From Helopsaltes ochotensis (Eukaryota > Chordata > Aves > Passeriformes > Locustellidae): DNA of 64,000 nt. A program made the position numbers and the translations under genes. The stretch spans positions 360,361 to 424,360 of the forward strand of contig VXBM01000333.1 in assembly GCA_013400155.1 (NCBI GenBank), written 5' to 3'. The notes beneath the pieces are model-generated. The model saw nothing but the letters and a program-made list of their open reading frames with translations, was not told where the DNA came from and made no database searches. Shown piece by piece: positions 41,261 to 54,300 of this stretch (its first letter is position 1; each line of letters starts with the position of its first letter).

Positions 41261-44200
41261 TTTTTGAAAGCATCCACATTTTTTTCTTTTTGTTCGGGTA
41301 CCCAGACCAGGAGCTTCCTCCCTGCCAGCTTCTGTCGGTAACAAAAACTTGTGACTGCTGTGGTCTCCTCCCTGTTGCATCCTCTGCATGGCTCAGGCTC
41401 CAGTGGCTGGTGGGCCATGCCCATCCCTCTCCCAGCAGAGGGCAGCTGGGATGGGAACCTGGGCTCAGAACTGGGGTTCAGCCCAGCAGGGGTACAGTGA
41501 GCAGTGGCAGTGGTTGGAGTGCGGAGAGGGCAGCTGCTCATGAGAGGCAAGATGGTGCTGCCACGGTGCATCTGCAGTGTAGGCTGTGCAGTCTTATTTA
41601 GGAACTAGAAAAGGAAGGGGGGAAATGTTGGGTGCAGTGTTAATTTAGCATGTGTGTTATTGGTAAGTTTGGAGAACATTTTGCCTCTTAGTTGACATGT
41701 GTGAGGCTTGTGAAATTTCACATGGTCCTAGTGTGGCGAGGAGTTTGAAGAACTCCCAGGAGGTTTGAAGCCCATGTTGATCATGACCATTATTTATTCT
41801 CCTGGTGTTTTGCATGACTGTCTGTGTGTTATTTTTCACTTATTCATCATCTGTGTTTCTGCTGTGTAGCACTTAAAGCACTGAAGCACAACAGTTGTTT
41901 ATTTTTAAGAAAGTGTTGGTGCAGATTGCAAAGTAAGTGCTGTGTCTTGGGAAGTGGGCATATGGCAGCCAAACAGAGACATAGAGCATGAGCTGTCACT
42001 GTGAGTCAGCCTGGGCAGCAGATCAGAGGGGCTTCTGCATTATGTACCATTGAGCACACAGTCCTCTCACAGACTCCTGATGTAAATCACTTTTCACCAT
42101 GCCTAGCCTGTCTTTGTAGGCTCCTTTTGCCAGCATACTATTTAAGCAAGTCATATCTGTCCCTGGGGACTTACATAGTTTCCGTGGCATCAGTAAGTAA
42201 AAGCTCTGCAGGGCAGTCTTACACAGCTGATGTCTCTTCTGTTCTCTTGAAGTAGTCAGTTCAGTTAGTACATGACAGCAGAGGAAACACTTCTAACCTG
42301 CTCTGACAACTTAATAATTTTAGATAGTTTATTTTAAAATACTATCATATTTAGGATTAAGTGTTACTCTTTTGTGTAAAATTCAGTGGCTGAAAGCTAA
42401 GACTGGAGCTCCAGAGAGGATGATTGTAAAGCTGCGTGTACAGATTAAAATAATAAAGTGCTAATTATCACTAGCCCAGCACGTTGCCTGTGTTGTAAAT
42501 GAAAACAGTAAAATTTTGCTGTAATGGCATAATAAATTCTGTACTTCTGCTGTAAGAACGCGAATCAGCCTCAGTCTGCTCTCACCCTCTCCTGTCACCC
42601 CACTGAGCTGCCAACATTTTGAAAAGCAAAATGCTTACTGTGCTTTTGTCCTGTTCCTATCTTCGTTAAACCTCATCCAGTAATTTCATTAACTGCCCAA
42701 GGGTGCCCCACAGCAGGTAGGTCAATCCAGGCGGAGGCAGCCATGATCCCACCTGCCTCCGCTCCTTGCCCTGCCTCTGGCCGGCCTCAGAGCTGCCTCA
42801 GCGTTGGGTTGGTGCGGCCGGGCAGCGCCGTGTGGTGGCGCTGGCTTGGGGCACTCTGCAGCCAGCTTGGTTCCTCACGCCAGGGCACCGCGCTTGTGTG
42901 ACTGCTCTGCCCAGGGCTGGGATGGTTTCTACCTCTCTGCTTGGCTTTCGAGGTTGTTTACAATGCAAACGTGGGTTGGCAATGGTGAAAGAAGCAGTTG
43001 CTGGTGTTCCTCTTCTCTCACCACGTCTTATCCCTGTGTCAAGGAAGCACTGCGGCGTACGCGTACTCAAATAAGTCGGGGTTGCTCTGGCTTAGAACTG
43101 ACAGCTGTTTTTATGCCAACTCCCTGCTCTGGTTGGCCACGTGGCTGTGTAAATGTTTGCCTCCAGTACCAGGAAGGGTGTGAGAACATGTGGCCAAAAG
43201 TGAGAGGCAGACAAAGCTTGCTTTCGTCTGTGGCTGTGCTAATTTAAAGGGCCTTCAAGTGTTTATTGAGCTGTGGCCTCGCTTGTGGCAGTGTGGGGTA
43301 TTTTATGTTGTGAAACATCTGCAGTGGGATGAAATGCCCAAACCAGTGTGTTACTGAGGCAAATAAATGGCATTAAGATCAAAGTGGACTCTGTGCTTGT
43401 TGGCTTGTTAAGAAAATTAATTCTGACAGAGGAACAGATTCCTTCCTGAAGAACATCACTCCATGGAATTTGGTGGAAACAGCAGTGAGTTTGGAGGACG
43501 TAAATAAGGGCATTTGAAAGTACATGAAGAAGCTATTTAGAATTTGATGTCTCTGTGATTTAATTTCTCAGTGTTTCGTATTCATGGAACTCTTTTGTTC
43601 TTTGTGTAAACTTTCTTGCCCATGCTGAGAAAAGCAAAAAGCAGATGCAGTATCTTTTAGTGGTATGCTGATAAAAAAAAGTAGGAAAATGCAGAGCACA
43701 GGAGCTGAACATAAGAGGAGAAATTATAGTAATGCATTGAATCAGAAAGAGTTGTGTATTTGAAGTTAAAATGAATGTTTTAAAACACCTTTTTTTGCTT
43801 ACATGACTCTTATAGATTTGGTTCTACCTTTGCTTAGTTAAAAAAGGTTTAATTGAATCCAATATTTAGTCACAAACATACAGAAAATAATAGCTTATAT
43901 ATATAAAATCTTCTTAGGAAACCCACTGGTTAAATTGAGTCTGTTCAAAAGGCAGTGCCACATATTAAAATCGAGATTGCTGTTTTGAGATGCATCAGTT
44001 ATGCTTTATAGATTATAATATTGAACTGTCTAATGTCTTTATCATTCACCCTTCTCCAAGTAAGGAGTAGGAAAGTATTCACTGGTCTAAAAAAATTATT
44101 TCGGACATGTTTTGATAGTGAGAACAGGTTTAGCAGTCACTAAGAGCAACTGTTCTTGGGAGGGAAAGTTCTGATTAATTGACTTCCACAACTACAAAGT

Positions 44201-47200
44201 ATAGGTAATTTTTTTTTGTGGGTAATTATAACTTAGCACCCACTCCTGCATGTTCAGTATTCTTTCATTTTATCAAATTCCACATTTTCTTTAAGTATCA
44301 AAATCCTGTGGATTTGGTATGTTTGTGTTGGTCCAAGTCCTGTATTTTGTTGATGTAAAGAACTTGGCTTTAAGAAATAGTTTTTAGTCATCTCCATGAT
44401 TGCATCAGACATCAGTGTACCATGGCTGGGGGGGTCGTATGAACTCTGTCAGGGGGGTTCATCCAGGCTGCATTCAGAGGTGCCTGCAGAAGACATGGAT
44501 CTTGCTCCTGATGCCAGCAGTCTGCCTTCCTCTGCCAGCTGCTTAAGAGGTGCCCACGTTTCTAACACAAGTTTTGGTGAAGAGCTGAGCTTTTCCTCTT
44601 TGCTGTGAGCTTGGTCCCCAGGACATGTGCATTGGATGCACATCTGCAGCCTCTCCAAGTGTCAGGTGTGATGTGTGTGCACACGAGTGATCTGGTGCTT
44701 CGACAAAGGGCTTTATCTTATCCTGCAACTGCAGGAGGTCTGTGGCGACAGGGAAGTCTGAAAGAAAGCAGGAGACTTGTTGAGCTGTGTACGGACAACA
44801 GAGATTGTCAGCCCATCCAGGAATAATTGATTAGGGAATTGATGTCTCTGTTCCATGTGTTCTCAGATAGTCCACTCTCACAGATTAACAGAAGCAAAGG
44901 ATTCTGTGGCACTTAATGACTTGCAAGTGGATGAAGTGAATACTGTGCTATATATCCTGCTGTAGTGCAAAGAATTGTACTTTTTCTTGGAGAAATTGCT
45001 GAGTATTGCAGATTGTTCCCCTGCTGCTAGATGCGTGTATGTGTCTCTGGAGTTCATCAGTGGTGTTTAAATAAAGTGTGGCAGAAATGATGAAGCACCA
45101 CGTTACATGGAGAGGCTCGAGAATTGCCCTTTTATAGCACCAATACAACAAGATGTGGGTTCATTGTTCTGCAAGTTTCACTGGAATTGTGATATTTTTA
45201 AATTTTCCAAATAGCTCATGAGTGATGCTGCTGCCCTTGGCAGACTGTATATGCCATGGTAATCTTCAAATTCTTCAGGCATGAAGTGTCTGGCATTTCT
45301 GTTATCGCCAACCTAAGGGAAATATAATAAAATGATCTAAAATGTCCATTCATGACGAGTTACTTTTAAAAACTTCATAGTAAGATGCTTGTAGTTCAGC
45401 ACAACTGTTGATTTCCTTTCCCTACCTTTCTAGTATGATTTGACAGCAGGTTCTTTAATATGGATGGAGAAATTTTTTCCTCTCATGTCTTTAAGAAAGC
45501 CTACAACAAAAGGAAGGTTTGAGATTGATGTTTCCATTAAATTGTGTCAAGCAAATGAGAAAGTTTTTCTCTCTAGCCAACAGGACATTGTTCCAGACTA
45601 CAAGGAGTAATGTCATTTCTTAGTGATGTGTCTTTAAAAGAAAAGTCCCAATGTCTTTTTAAAAGTTAAAATATTTTATTTGCACTTTCTCACCTAAGAA
45701 TGTTCAGTTGTTTTGGAGTTCTTTTGCTTTTCTCATCAGAAAGCTGTGCCCTGTTCACTATGCAGAGAGCAGGTATTGTTTCATGCTTGAGACAGCTGAA
45801 CAGCAAGCAAGTGGAGAGAAGTGTTTAAATGAATGTTAGGCATGATCTTTTCTACTTTGAACTGGAGAAATTTACAGTTTAAATACATTCTGGTCAAAGA
45901 GGAGACACAGGCTTTCCTTTGTCTTTGGTTTCCAGCAGCATAGGCTTAATGTGCAAGAAGGTGGGGAAGAATCAAAGATATAGAATCCTGTGCACTATTG
46001 GTATTCCTAGTTTTAAGAAATAATATTTGTGTGGTGACTGCATTGCAATAACAGGTCTCTTGAAATGGGAAATAATTAACTTCTGAGCATTATAATCCAT
46101 GCAAGATTTTCATTTTCCTTAAAATGCACTCAGAACAGTGTATCTGCCCGTATAGCTGAATGCTGCTATGATTTCATATTCAAAAGGCCACTGTATCAGT
46201 GTATGTGCAAAGTATTTTAAATGTGTGAATGAATAAGCAGTTGCTCAACGCCATCACGGGACAGGAAAAACACAGAACTGGCAAATGGTGCTCAATGCTT
46301 TTGTTTAGGACATAACCTAAAACCGCTGCTTGTGTTGATTATTATTTTTATATCTGCAGTATAAAGAGTTTTGAAATGCTAACCCCATATATCACCATGA
46401 ATATGTTTGTTGGTTTTGTTGTTGTTAATATAATAAATTCCATGCATTTTGTAATGTGTGTATTTGCTTGTGAAAAGCCATTTTACAGGAAAAGGAATCC
46501 TTTATTGTTAAGTGTTAACATATTAAGACTAATCAGAAATCTGACATTTGAATGCTTAGAATGCTTACTAGCTAATAAACCAAGGCCATGCAGGTTCTGC
46601 ATAATAAAGCTTTCACTTTTCTTGGGTTTATAAGATGCCTTTTGAAAGAAACCAGGATTATAATGATATATAAAATCCGCAGTTTAAGTTACCTCTTTGT
46701 AAAGTTGAACAATGGTGTCTCGTGTTAGAAAAACTCTAACTTAGAAGAGTCATTTATCAGGTGTCATCCAAATGGAAATAATATTTGTCATGGGATAGAA
46801 CAAAGTGTTTTAAAGCAAATTGCAGTAATGAAAACATGGCTGAAGAACAGCTTCACAAATATAAGTTTTGATTTTACTAAGCAGATAGTCCAGTTAACTT
46901 TTCTAAGGATGTATCATTTTCATTCCAGACTGCTAGCAAGATAAAGAGCTGTAGTTTGTATCTACATCCGTTTATGATTCTGCGTATACTAGCAGTACTT
47001 TAGCTTTTATAACATGCAGCTACATTTCAATGTGCTCAGATTATAAGGAGAATAGTTTTTGTTTGCAGAAATTAGGTGTGTTTGCCAACAGATTAATCAG
47101 ATCTAGTTAACTTAATCACAGGGGTTTGTTTTTTCCACATCACTTCAGCATTGGACTTTTCCATTCAGTCTTAAATGTATTCATTTAAGAAATTTGAAAT

Positions 47201-48157
47201 TTAGTTAAAATTCTTAGGTACGTGTACAGTTTTTGTACCTAAAGCTCAGCTTTTCTTATTTAGTAGAGGAACTACACATATTATTGTGTAATGTGAAATA
47301 CTTTCAGCTGCCAAAACAAATTTCTGTCAATAGGAATCATGGTGGTCATTGTGAGTGTTACTCTAAGAGCATTCGAATTTCTAAACCAGTGCAGAAATTC
47401 TTACACTTTATGTGCTACATACTAGGGGAAATGCATTTCTAGCTGTTGAGTAATTGAATTTATCAGTTTGCCCTTTATAATTTGATATTGACAATACACA
47501 ATTTGTGCTGTTGTTTTCTATTTGTTAAACAAATCAGTTTTAGTCCTGCTAGTTATTGTTGTTTAAAATTGATACTCAAATGTTAGTTAGAAGGCTCCAA
47601 GTTGGAGTCACAGCAAATTCCAAAAAATTGAGTATGTTCTCCAAATAAGAGTGAATTGCAGCATTAAAATAGTGGTACAGTAGAGAACAGCATATTAGCA
47701 GTTTGGTAATGTTCAGAGCTATATTTAATGTGCTGTATTTTATTTGCTGTCCATTGACTTTCTATTTCTTTTTCGTTGTGTTGTGAGTACGGTAACTCAG
47801 TAAAACCAACGTGCTCTTGTTTTATTGTCAGTTTTCTCTGTCCTTTTCAGCACCTGTTTCCTTCTGTACTGAGGTGTTGGGGAAATACGAAATAGCAGTG
47901 ACACTTCCTGTACTGTCCATGCTGTTTTTTAAGTCATTACGGATCAGTTTCCGTCTCACTGAGGAAGTTGCAGCAGCTCTCTGGTCACCTGTGATGATGA
48001 GCTACGCAGTGGCGATGGTAGTTGAATGGTATTTTGTCACCATTGCTGCGCATTTGCACCTGAGTCACCTGGGAGTTTTCTCCCAGCTGGTTGGCCTGGT
48101 GTGAGGTGAGGCTTTGCAGATGAACGTGGGAGCTGATTTCTTTCTGTTCTTTCCTAG

Positions 48158-48385
48158 GTGATGGGTGTGGGCACACCGTGCTGGGCCCTGAGAGCGGGAC
48201 CCTGGCCTCCATAAACTATCCGCGGACCTCTCCCAATAGCACCGTCTGCGAGTGGGAAATCCGTGTGAAGCCTGGGCAGCGGGTTCAGCTCAAGTTTGGT
48301 GACTTTGATATCGATGACTCAGATTCCTGTCACTCCAGTTACCTGAGAGTTCATAATGGCATTGGCCCCAACAGGACAGAGATAG
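48158..48385 (+). CDS. DCBLD2: DCBLD2 exon 2, first part of CUB domain
   Basis: This 228-nt exon encodes residues 1-76 plus the first base of codon 77. It opens with GDGCGHTVLGPESG, the start of the mature CUB domain. Cys4 and Cys31 (in TVCEW) form the expected first CUB disulphide pair, and Cys58 (in SDSCH) is the third CUB cysteine. The acidic run D49-F-D-I-D-D-S-D56 lies where calcium-binding CUB domains carry acidic ligands. Calcium binding is an inference, because the usual Asp of the Tyr-Asp motif is not obvious here. Sequons are at N27 (NST) and N72 (NRT). The acceptor is a pyrimidine-rich tract ending in CCTAG, and the donor is G|GTAGGA. The first codon needs one base from exon 1, so exon 1 must end in phase 1. 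Confidence 0.95.
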
Positions 48386-51300
48386 GTAGGAGCTTTCATT
48401 ATCACTATTTGAGAACTTTGTCTTGTATAGAACTCCGGTGTACTGTTGGTATTTTGTTACTTTGTAACAACAGCCGTATGATAAATGCAACACAGATCCT
48501 GTAATAATCTTTGATTCTTGAGATTCTCAAAGTAAGCTCCACTGCAATGTGGGGCTTTTTGCTCAGACAGTTCCTAGTAGCTTGCAAAGTTCTTGTAAGC
48601 AGTGAAGAACTGTAAAACTAGAAGCATCTTCACTAAAAAAAAAGGAGCATATATATGTATACACATACATATCTTAACCTGAAATGCCTTTCTTTTTATA
48701 TGGATTCACACTGAGCTGTTCACCTTGGTGGTATTAAAGGATGCCAGGCTTCAAAAGGTGTATAGTCCAAATATCCTCCATCTTCTGATAATGTTCTTAG
48801 TTCAGTTTTTGTTCTCTTCAGGAGAATTTCATGACTATAAGTCAGTGGGTTTTTTTCAAGTCAGTAGTGTGATGTTATAATCTACATCAAGGTATATATG
48901 TAGGGTTTTAAGACTCTCGTGGTTACTTTGCATAAAACTCAAACTGTCATTCTTCCTTCTCTAAAATTAGTTATTATTATACAGATTAACTTTATATTCT
49001 TTCCTAAAGCTTTATTTTGGAGAGAGAGAAAGAGGGCTTTACTTCACAGAGACTGTTTTTGTGCAGTTCAAATGTGGAATTGAATCTTTTTCTAAAGAGA
49101 CTAGTGGACTGTTAGGTTTATTAACCCTCTTTTCCAACTGTTACCTAGGTAAGTGTGTGTGAAAATAAGTATGTGTTTGGAGCTGTTGAGCCAGACTTGA
49201 TCTAAAATAGGAAACACTGAATGCCTTAAATGGCAAGGAACGTCAAGTTCTGATAAGTCCATTACTCACTTTTACAAGGGACTTAATGGGTTCGAGTAAA
49301 TTCCTGCTTCATTTGTTGCCCTTGCTTTTAGCTGTGGCCTGCTGGTGTAGCAGCACATATGTTGAGGAAATGTGTGTGGTGTTCTGCTCTTAATAAATTA
49401 AATCACGGGACAAACAATGATGTTAACATCACTGGCAAATACAGATGAGGCAGGGTTTGGGGTTTTTTCATGGGTGAAGCAAAAGACAGAGAGATTAAAC
49501 AGTGACTTGAATTTTCTTGGGAGAAGTCTGGAACTTAGAATAAGTTTTTCCATTCAAGACTACTGACATGGTCTAGTATTAAAATGTTTGTTTTACATAA
49601 AATCTGAAATTCAGTCATACATTTATTAACCCAAAATGACTTAAAAGTTGGCTGGTTAGATTAAAAATTAAATTGTTAGTGGGCTCACTGATAAACAGAG
49701 AGGGTTTCTAATGAAGCTTTTAAGGGCTAGTGCATATTCCAAGCCTGTTGAGTATTTATCAGGAAAAGAAGATTCAAATGCTCAGTTTTAGGTTTTTCTC
49801 TAGAATAGGAAAGATCTAGAAGAGTTTATAAGATTTAGAAAGATTTAGAAGATCTCAATACAATCAAATCATTGCATCTGCAGTCAGATGTACTTATTTA
49901 AGACATGGGAGCTCCCTCTCCTGCTGTATTGTTGCTGTACAAAAGCACTCAGGATCCTTCAATGCTGAAGTACAGACAAAACAACAATATTACATCTTCT
50001 GCACATACAGCTGACAGATGTTACTGCAGTCATGCTTTGTCCATTCCCAGTGCTTGCTTTTTAAAAGATTGACAAAAATCAGTCAAGAGGCCAGGGAAGA
50101 GTTAGAAAAATGATTTATAGTCTCAAAAGTATGCCTTGCCATGAATCATAAGGTCCATCACTCTACAGTTTCTCAAAGACTGTATGTCCATGGGGCAAGC
50201 AGCACTGGAGAGTTTATCCCAGCTGCATTTAAATGGCTTGCACTGTGTATTTGCCTGAAGAGGAGGATAAATGGTGTTTTGAGAGGAGTCTCATGATGGT
50301 CACTCATGTAACAAGTTCCAGTGGCTGAAAACAAAACTTTTCAAAAAAACAACTTTTCTGGCTTTTGTTAGAAGATACCCTTGCTTTGTCAAAAAAACAA
50401 ACAAACAAACAAACAAAAAAACCCACCAAAGAACAACTGAATAAGCAAAATCTAGAAAGCTCTGAATAATGATAGAAATTTGTATTTTGGCTTCTAATTT
50501 TTTTTAATTGCTTTGTTAGTGTTGGGAGTGCTGTTCACTTTTTAAAAGAAATTGACTTATTATATTTAAGAACTATTTCTGCCGGACCATGTTACTGCAC
50601 TTCCTCTGCATTAGTATAGTAATTTGCCTGTATTTGAGAAAGGAGTCTTTCTTCTTTTTCTGCTATTTTACAATATAGCAATTACATACTCATTATGAGG
50701 AAAGCAAGTGGAATGATGAGCTGAATCAGAGGCAGTGTAATTTAATGCTGGTGATTGCCTGCTGTGCTTATCCACTGCAGAATCTTAAATAGGGGTATAG
50801 ATGGTTTCCACAATGTTGAATGATCAAGATAGCATGTAGAACAGAAGATTATTTTTTTTCTTAACAAGTTAATTAACTGGGCAGTATCTTTACTAAAGCT
50901 TCTAGTTAGTAGGACTGGGGTCTGTTTAACAGCCATTCATCCATTAATGTGACTTGGTATCAATTCTATAACTGCATAGGCAAGTACTGTCATTGTCTGT
51001 GTACTCCTGCAGTGGAAATTGTGTTATTTTTGTTCATTTTGTATGGCAAGAGAAGTACCCATGTAGAAAACCTTTGTTACATTTTTTAGGTGTGACAAAA
51101 TAGAAAGTGAATTAACTGGTAATGTGTCCCGATGGTGCTCGCCTGTGATGTGATATGCTGTGCTATGATATGGTGTAATATATGTATGACACTGCTGAAA
51201 TGCAGTGAGCTGTGCCTGCTGCTTTCCAGAATTCAGGAAAGTATGTGACAGAAAACATGGAAGAGTCTATGAGGAAGAAGTGCTCCAGCAGCTTTCGGGA

Positions 51301-54300
51301 AAGGAGAGCTTTTTTCTCATTTGCTTCTCTAGATGCTTCTCATTGTCCTAACTTGATCCTTTTCCTGGAGAGATTCCTCATGTTCTTTGAAGCTCTGACT
51401 GTGGAGGTTATGCTTGGCTAGAGGTGAATGAGATAAGGTCACATTTATCTGTAGGTATTGGGGTATGAGGGACCTTTGACAGTGACAAAACAAACGTGGA
51501 ACTCAGTCTGCCATTTGCTTTAAATGGTCACTGACCACATTATTTAGTGCCATGCTCATGTGTTTGCTTTTGAATATACACCAGAAACTAATGTGAGTCT
51601 ACGCTGCAGATGAAATAAGAGGCTGGAAATTGAATAAGATGCTTATTACATGTTGTTATTGTTTTGGATCAATATTTGCTCTCCTCCTTCTCTCCTCAGG
51701 AAAATACTGTGGGTTTGGCTTTCAAATGGATGGTTTAATTACTTCAAAAAGTAATGAAGTCACAGTACAGTTCATGAGTGGAATTCACACTTCTGGACGT
51801 GGATTTCTTGCAGCTTATTCAACCACTGACAAATCAGGTATTTATAATTATTTGGTAATTTTTCTCTGTTGGCAGAATTAGACCTTTCTAGTGAAAACAT
51901 AGAATCAATTAATTTACTCCCACATTCTCACAAATTAACTTCTAAAAATTTAGTACACTTTTCATGATACTTGTGCATAGGAAATTTGACTGCCAGGTAC
52001 TTAAAAGTTGCTGTAGTTTTACAGAAATGGTATCAAAGCTTACCTTGTATAGCAGAGTAAAAATGTCATTTGTCTGTTACAAATGAAAGAACTGTTTCAG
52101 GTTCAGGACAAAATGCATTTTTTCAGGCAGATAGCTAACAAGTTTTATTATCAAACTGTATGTATTTTAAACAGACTAACCTCATGGAAATTTGTATTTC
52201 AGAAGCAACATTCTGTACTCCCTTAGCTCTTTAATGACATAATCTGCTGACTAGTTTTTTGTCTTTCTTCCTGTTTTTTTTCCCTGATTTTGGTTCTTTT
52301 AAGCCTCTGAAAGTGGGTGCTGTATTTTTTTTGCATCTCTTTCCACTCATTGTAAAAGTGAGTGATAGATGTGGTCTGCAAGGAAATGAAGGAGTGGCAG
52401 CAACTGCCTCACAAGGCAAAAACCCTATCTGGAAGTTATACAAAAAAAGAGCAGATAAAGAGTTTCAATTTTTAATTTTGTAGGGCTTTTGATGCTTTCC
52501 TTTCTAAATTTGGGACTGTATGTGTTGATACACAGCAGACACAAACACAAAATTTGTGGTATCAGGCATGAATGCCAATAACACAGCATTCTGACATTTG
52601 TTCTCTGTGGTCCTTGGGTTCAGCACTGCAGAACCATTAAATGATGAAAACACAGGCCTCTTTAGCCTATTAATTCAATTTTGTGAAAAGAGCATATGTT
52701 TTTGTCTCTAATTTATTTCTGAAATACAGCTATAAATTAAAACTAGGCTGCACAGAAAATGAATTTTTATAGTATTATCTTGTCATATTCTCAGTAGATT
52801 TCCCAGTTACTCAGACAAATTAGCAAGGTTCTACTGTAATACAAAATCTGTTGCAAGAAAATCTAGTAGGTATGTGGGGGGTTTTTTGTTCTGAGACTTT
52901 TTGTTAAGCATGTATTTGTGCACTTTAAAAAGCATATTTAAGCTTGTTGTCTTCATCATCCTCTTGACATAACATTTTTTCTTTCCAGACTTAATTACCT
53001 GTTTAGACAATGCAAGTCACTTTTCCGAACCAGAATTCAAGTAAGATTGATTTTTACCTGTTTCCCTCCCAGTCTCTTTAATGAAGTAATTTTAGTGTTT
53101 CTACTTTGCTTTGTTACATAGATCTGATGCAGCTTGAAAATTGGCCATCCAGAGAACTTGAGACACAAACTAATAAGGGTTAAAGCTGAAGAATTTTGAC
53201 ATTTGCACACCTCCTTCCTCCTCCTGTCTCTCCCATTTGTGTTATTTACATGCAGTATACAGTAGAACCTCGTTAATTTGCACTAACACATAGGAGCTAA
53301 TATCTAATTTCCATAGAAAGAATATTACTTTCATAAATATATTATAGCAGGTATACAACTTAATTACTGACATTTGTATTACAGTAACCTAAGGAGCCCT
53401 AAATGATGAAATGTGTTGGAAATTGCAAGCCCATTTCACAGTTTGGTGCTCATTAATGAGGTTCTGTGGAGACACAGAATGCTGTACCTTCTGGAGGGGA
53501 AAATGTGTCATTTCCCTGTTGTCTCCTTCCCCATTTCCATCTAAAGCAAGGGCAGTGTTTAAAGCTGCAGACTATTGTGAAGTATCTAAGCTTGCTTTTT
53601 GGAGAACTTAAACCGTGGCCACATGAAACATTTCAAAGTGCAATCTTTGCATTTCTCCTTCATTTTCCCAGGTTCCAAAATGGGGCTCTAGTTGTAGCTT
53701 GTGGCTTTAGTCTACATGTGACAAAGTCTCTGAACCTCCCTCTTTTCATGGAACCTACAGCATTGCTTCAGCTGTTGCTGAACTGTGGTGAAAATGTTTA
53801 TGAGTTTACTCTACTTTATTTTTAGCTCTTGAAGATGTAATAATTTCATGTGTGCAGTATGAAATGGCCCTAGAACATGAACACAGGCTTGCTCCAGAGG
53901 TGCTGGTGTCTTGCCTTTTGATTTTGTCAACTATTCGTAATTTGGCCAGTATTTTAAGATCAAAGCATTGCCAAAATTGTTACAAAATAACATTACTCTT
54001 CTGATGTTTTATTTAAGGATGCAAACCAAATAGATATGCCGGTCTCTAGTTCATGAAATAAATTAATTAATATTGTTACTTATATGACTTTGAATTTACA
54101 GGAGCCATGTGGTATTCATATTATAAAATGCTGGCTTTATTAGTTCATCATATTGAGGCTGGAACTGTGCTTTCAGCTGAGACTTGTTTTAAAACATTTT
54201 TAAGTGTCTGCTCTCCTGTTGTGTACTAGTGAGTATTTTTGGTCTGATTTGATAGGTCTTCAATTAGGAGGGATCCTTACATAGTGATACATGAATAGCG

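Larger units (their letters stand above)
31996..48157 (+). other. DCBLD2: DCBLD2 intron 1 (remainder)
   Basis: About 16 kb of sequence with no coding exon I can recognise. It is visibly rich in G and T on the plus strand, as expected of the non-template strand of a transcribed gene. It contains a (TTTG)n tract near 32.15 kb, a TAAT palindrome at 32,591-32,614, GC-rich islets near 35.0-35.4, 41.3-41.6 and 42.7-43.1 kb, and a short tandem duplication at 41.2 kb. Its open frames are short and resemble no family. The left limit is approximate because exon 1 is not visible. Confidence 0.75.

Noticed and set aside
42804..43247. A 147-codon open frame in intron 1
   Set aside because: It arises from GC-rich composition. 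Two other frames are open over the same bases, it has no recognisable domain, and it lies inside the DCBLD2 intron.
49280..49300. GGGTTCGAGTAAATTCC resembling a tRNA B box
   Set aside because: The match breaks at the conserved ATCC part, and no A box or cloverleaf can be drawn upstream.
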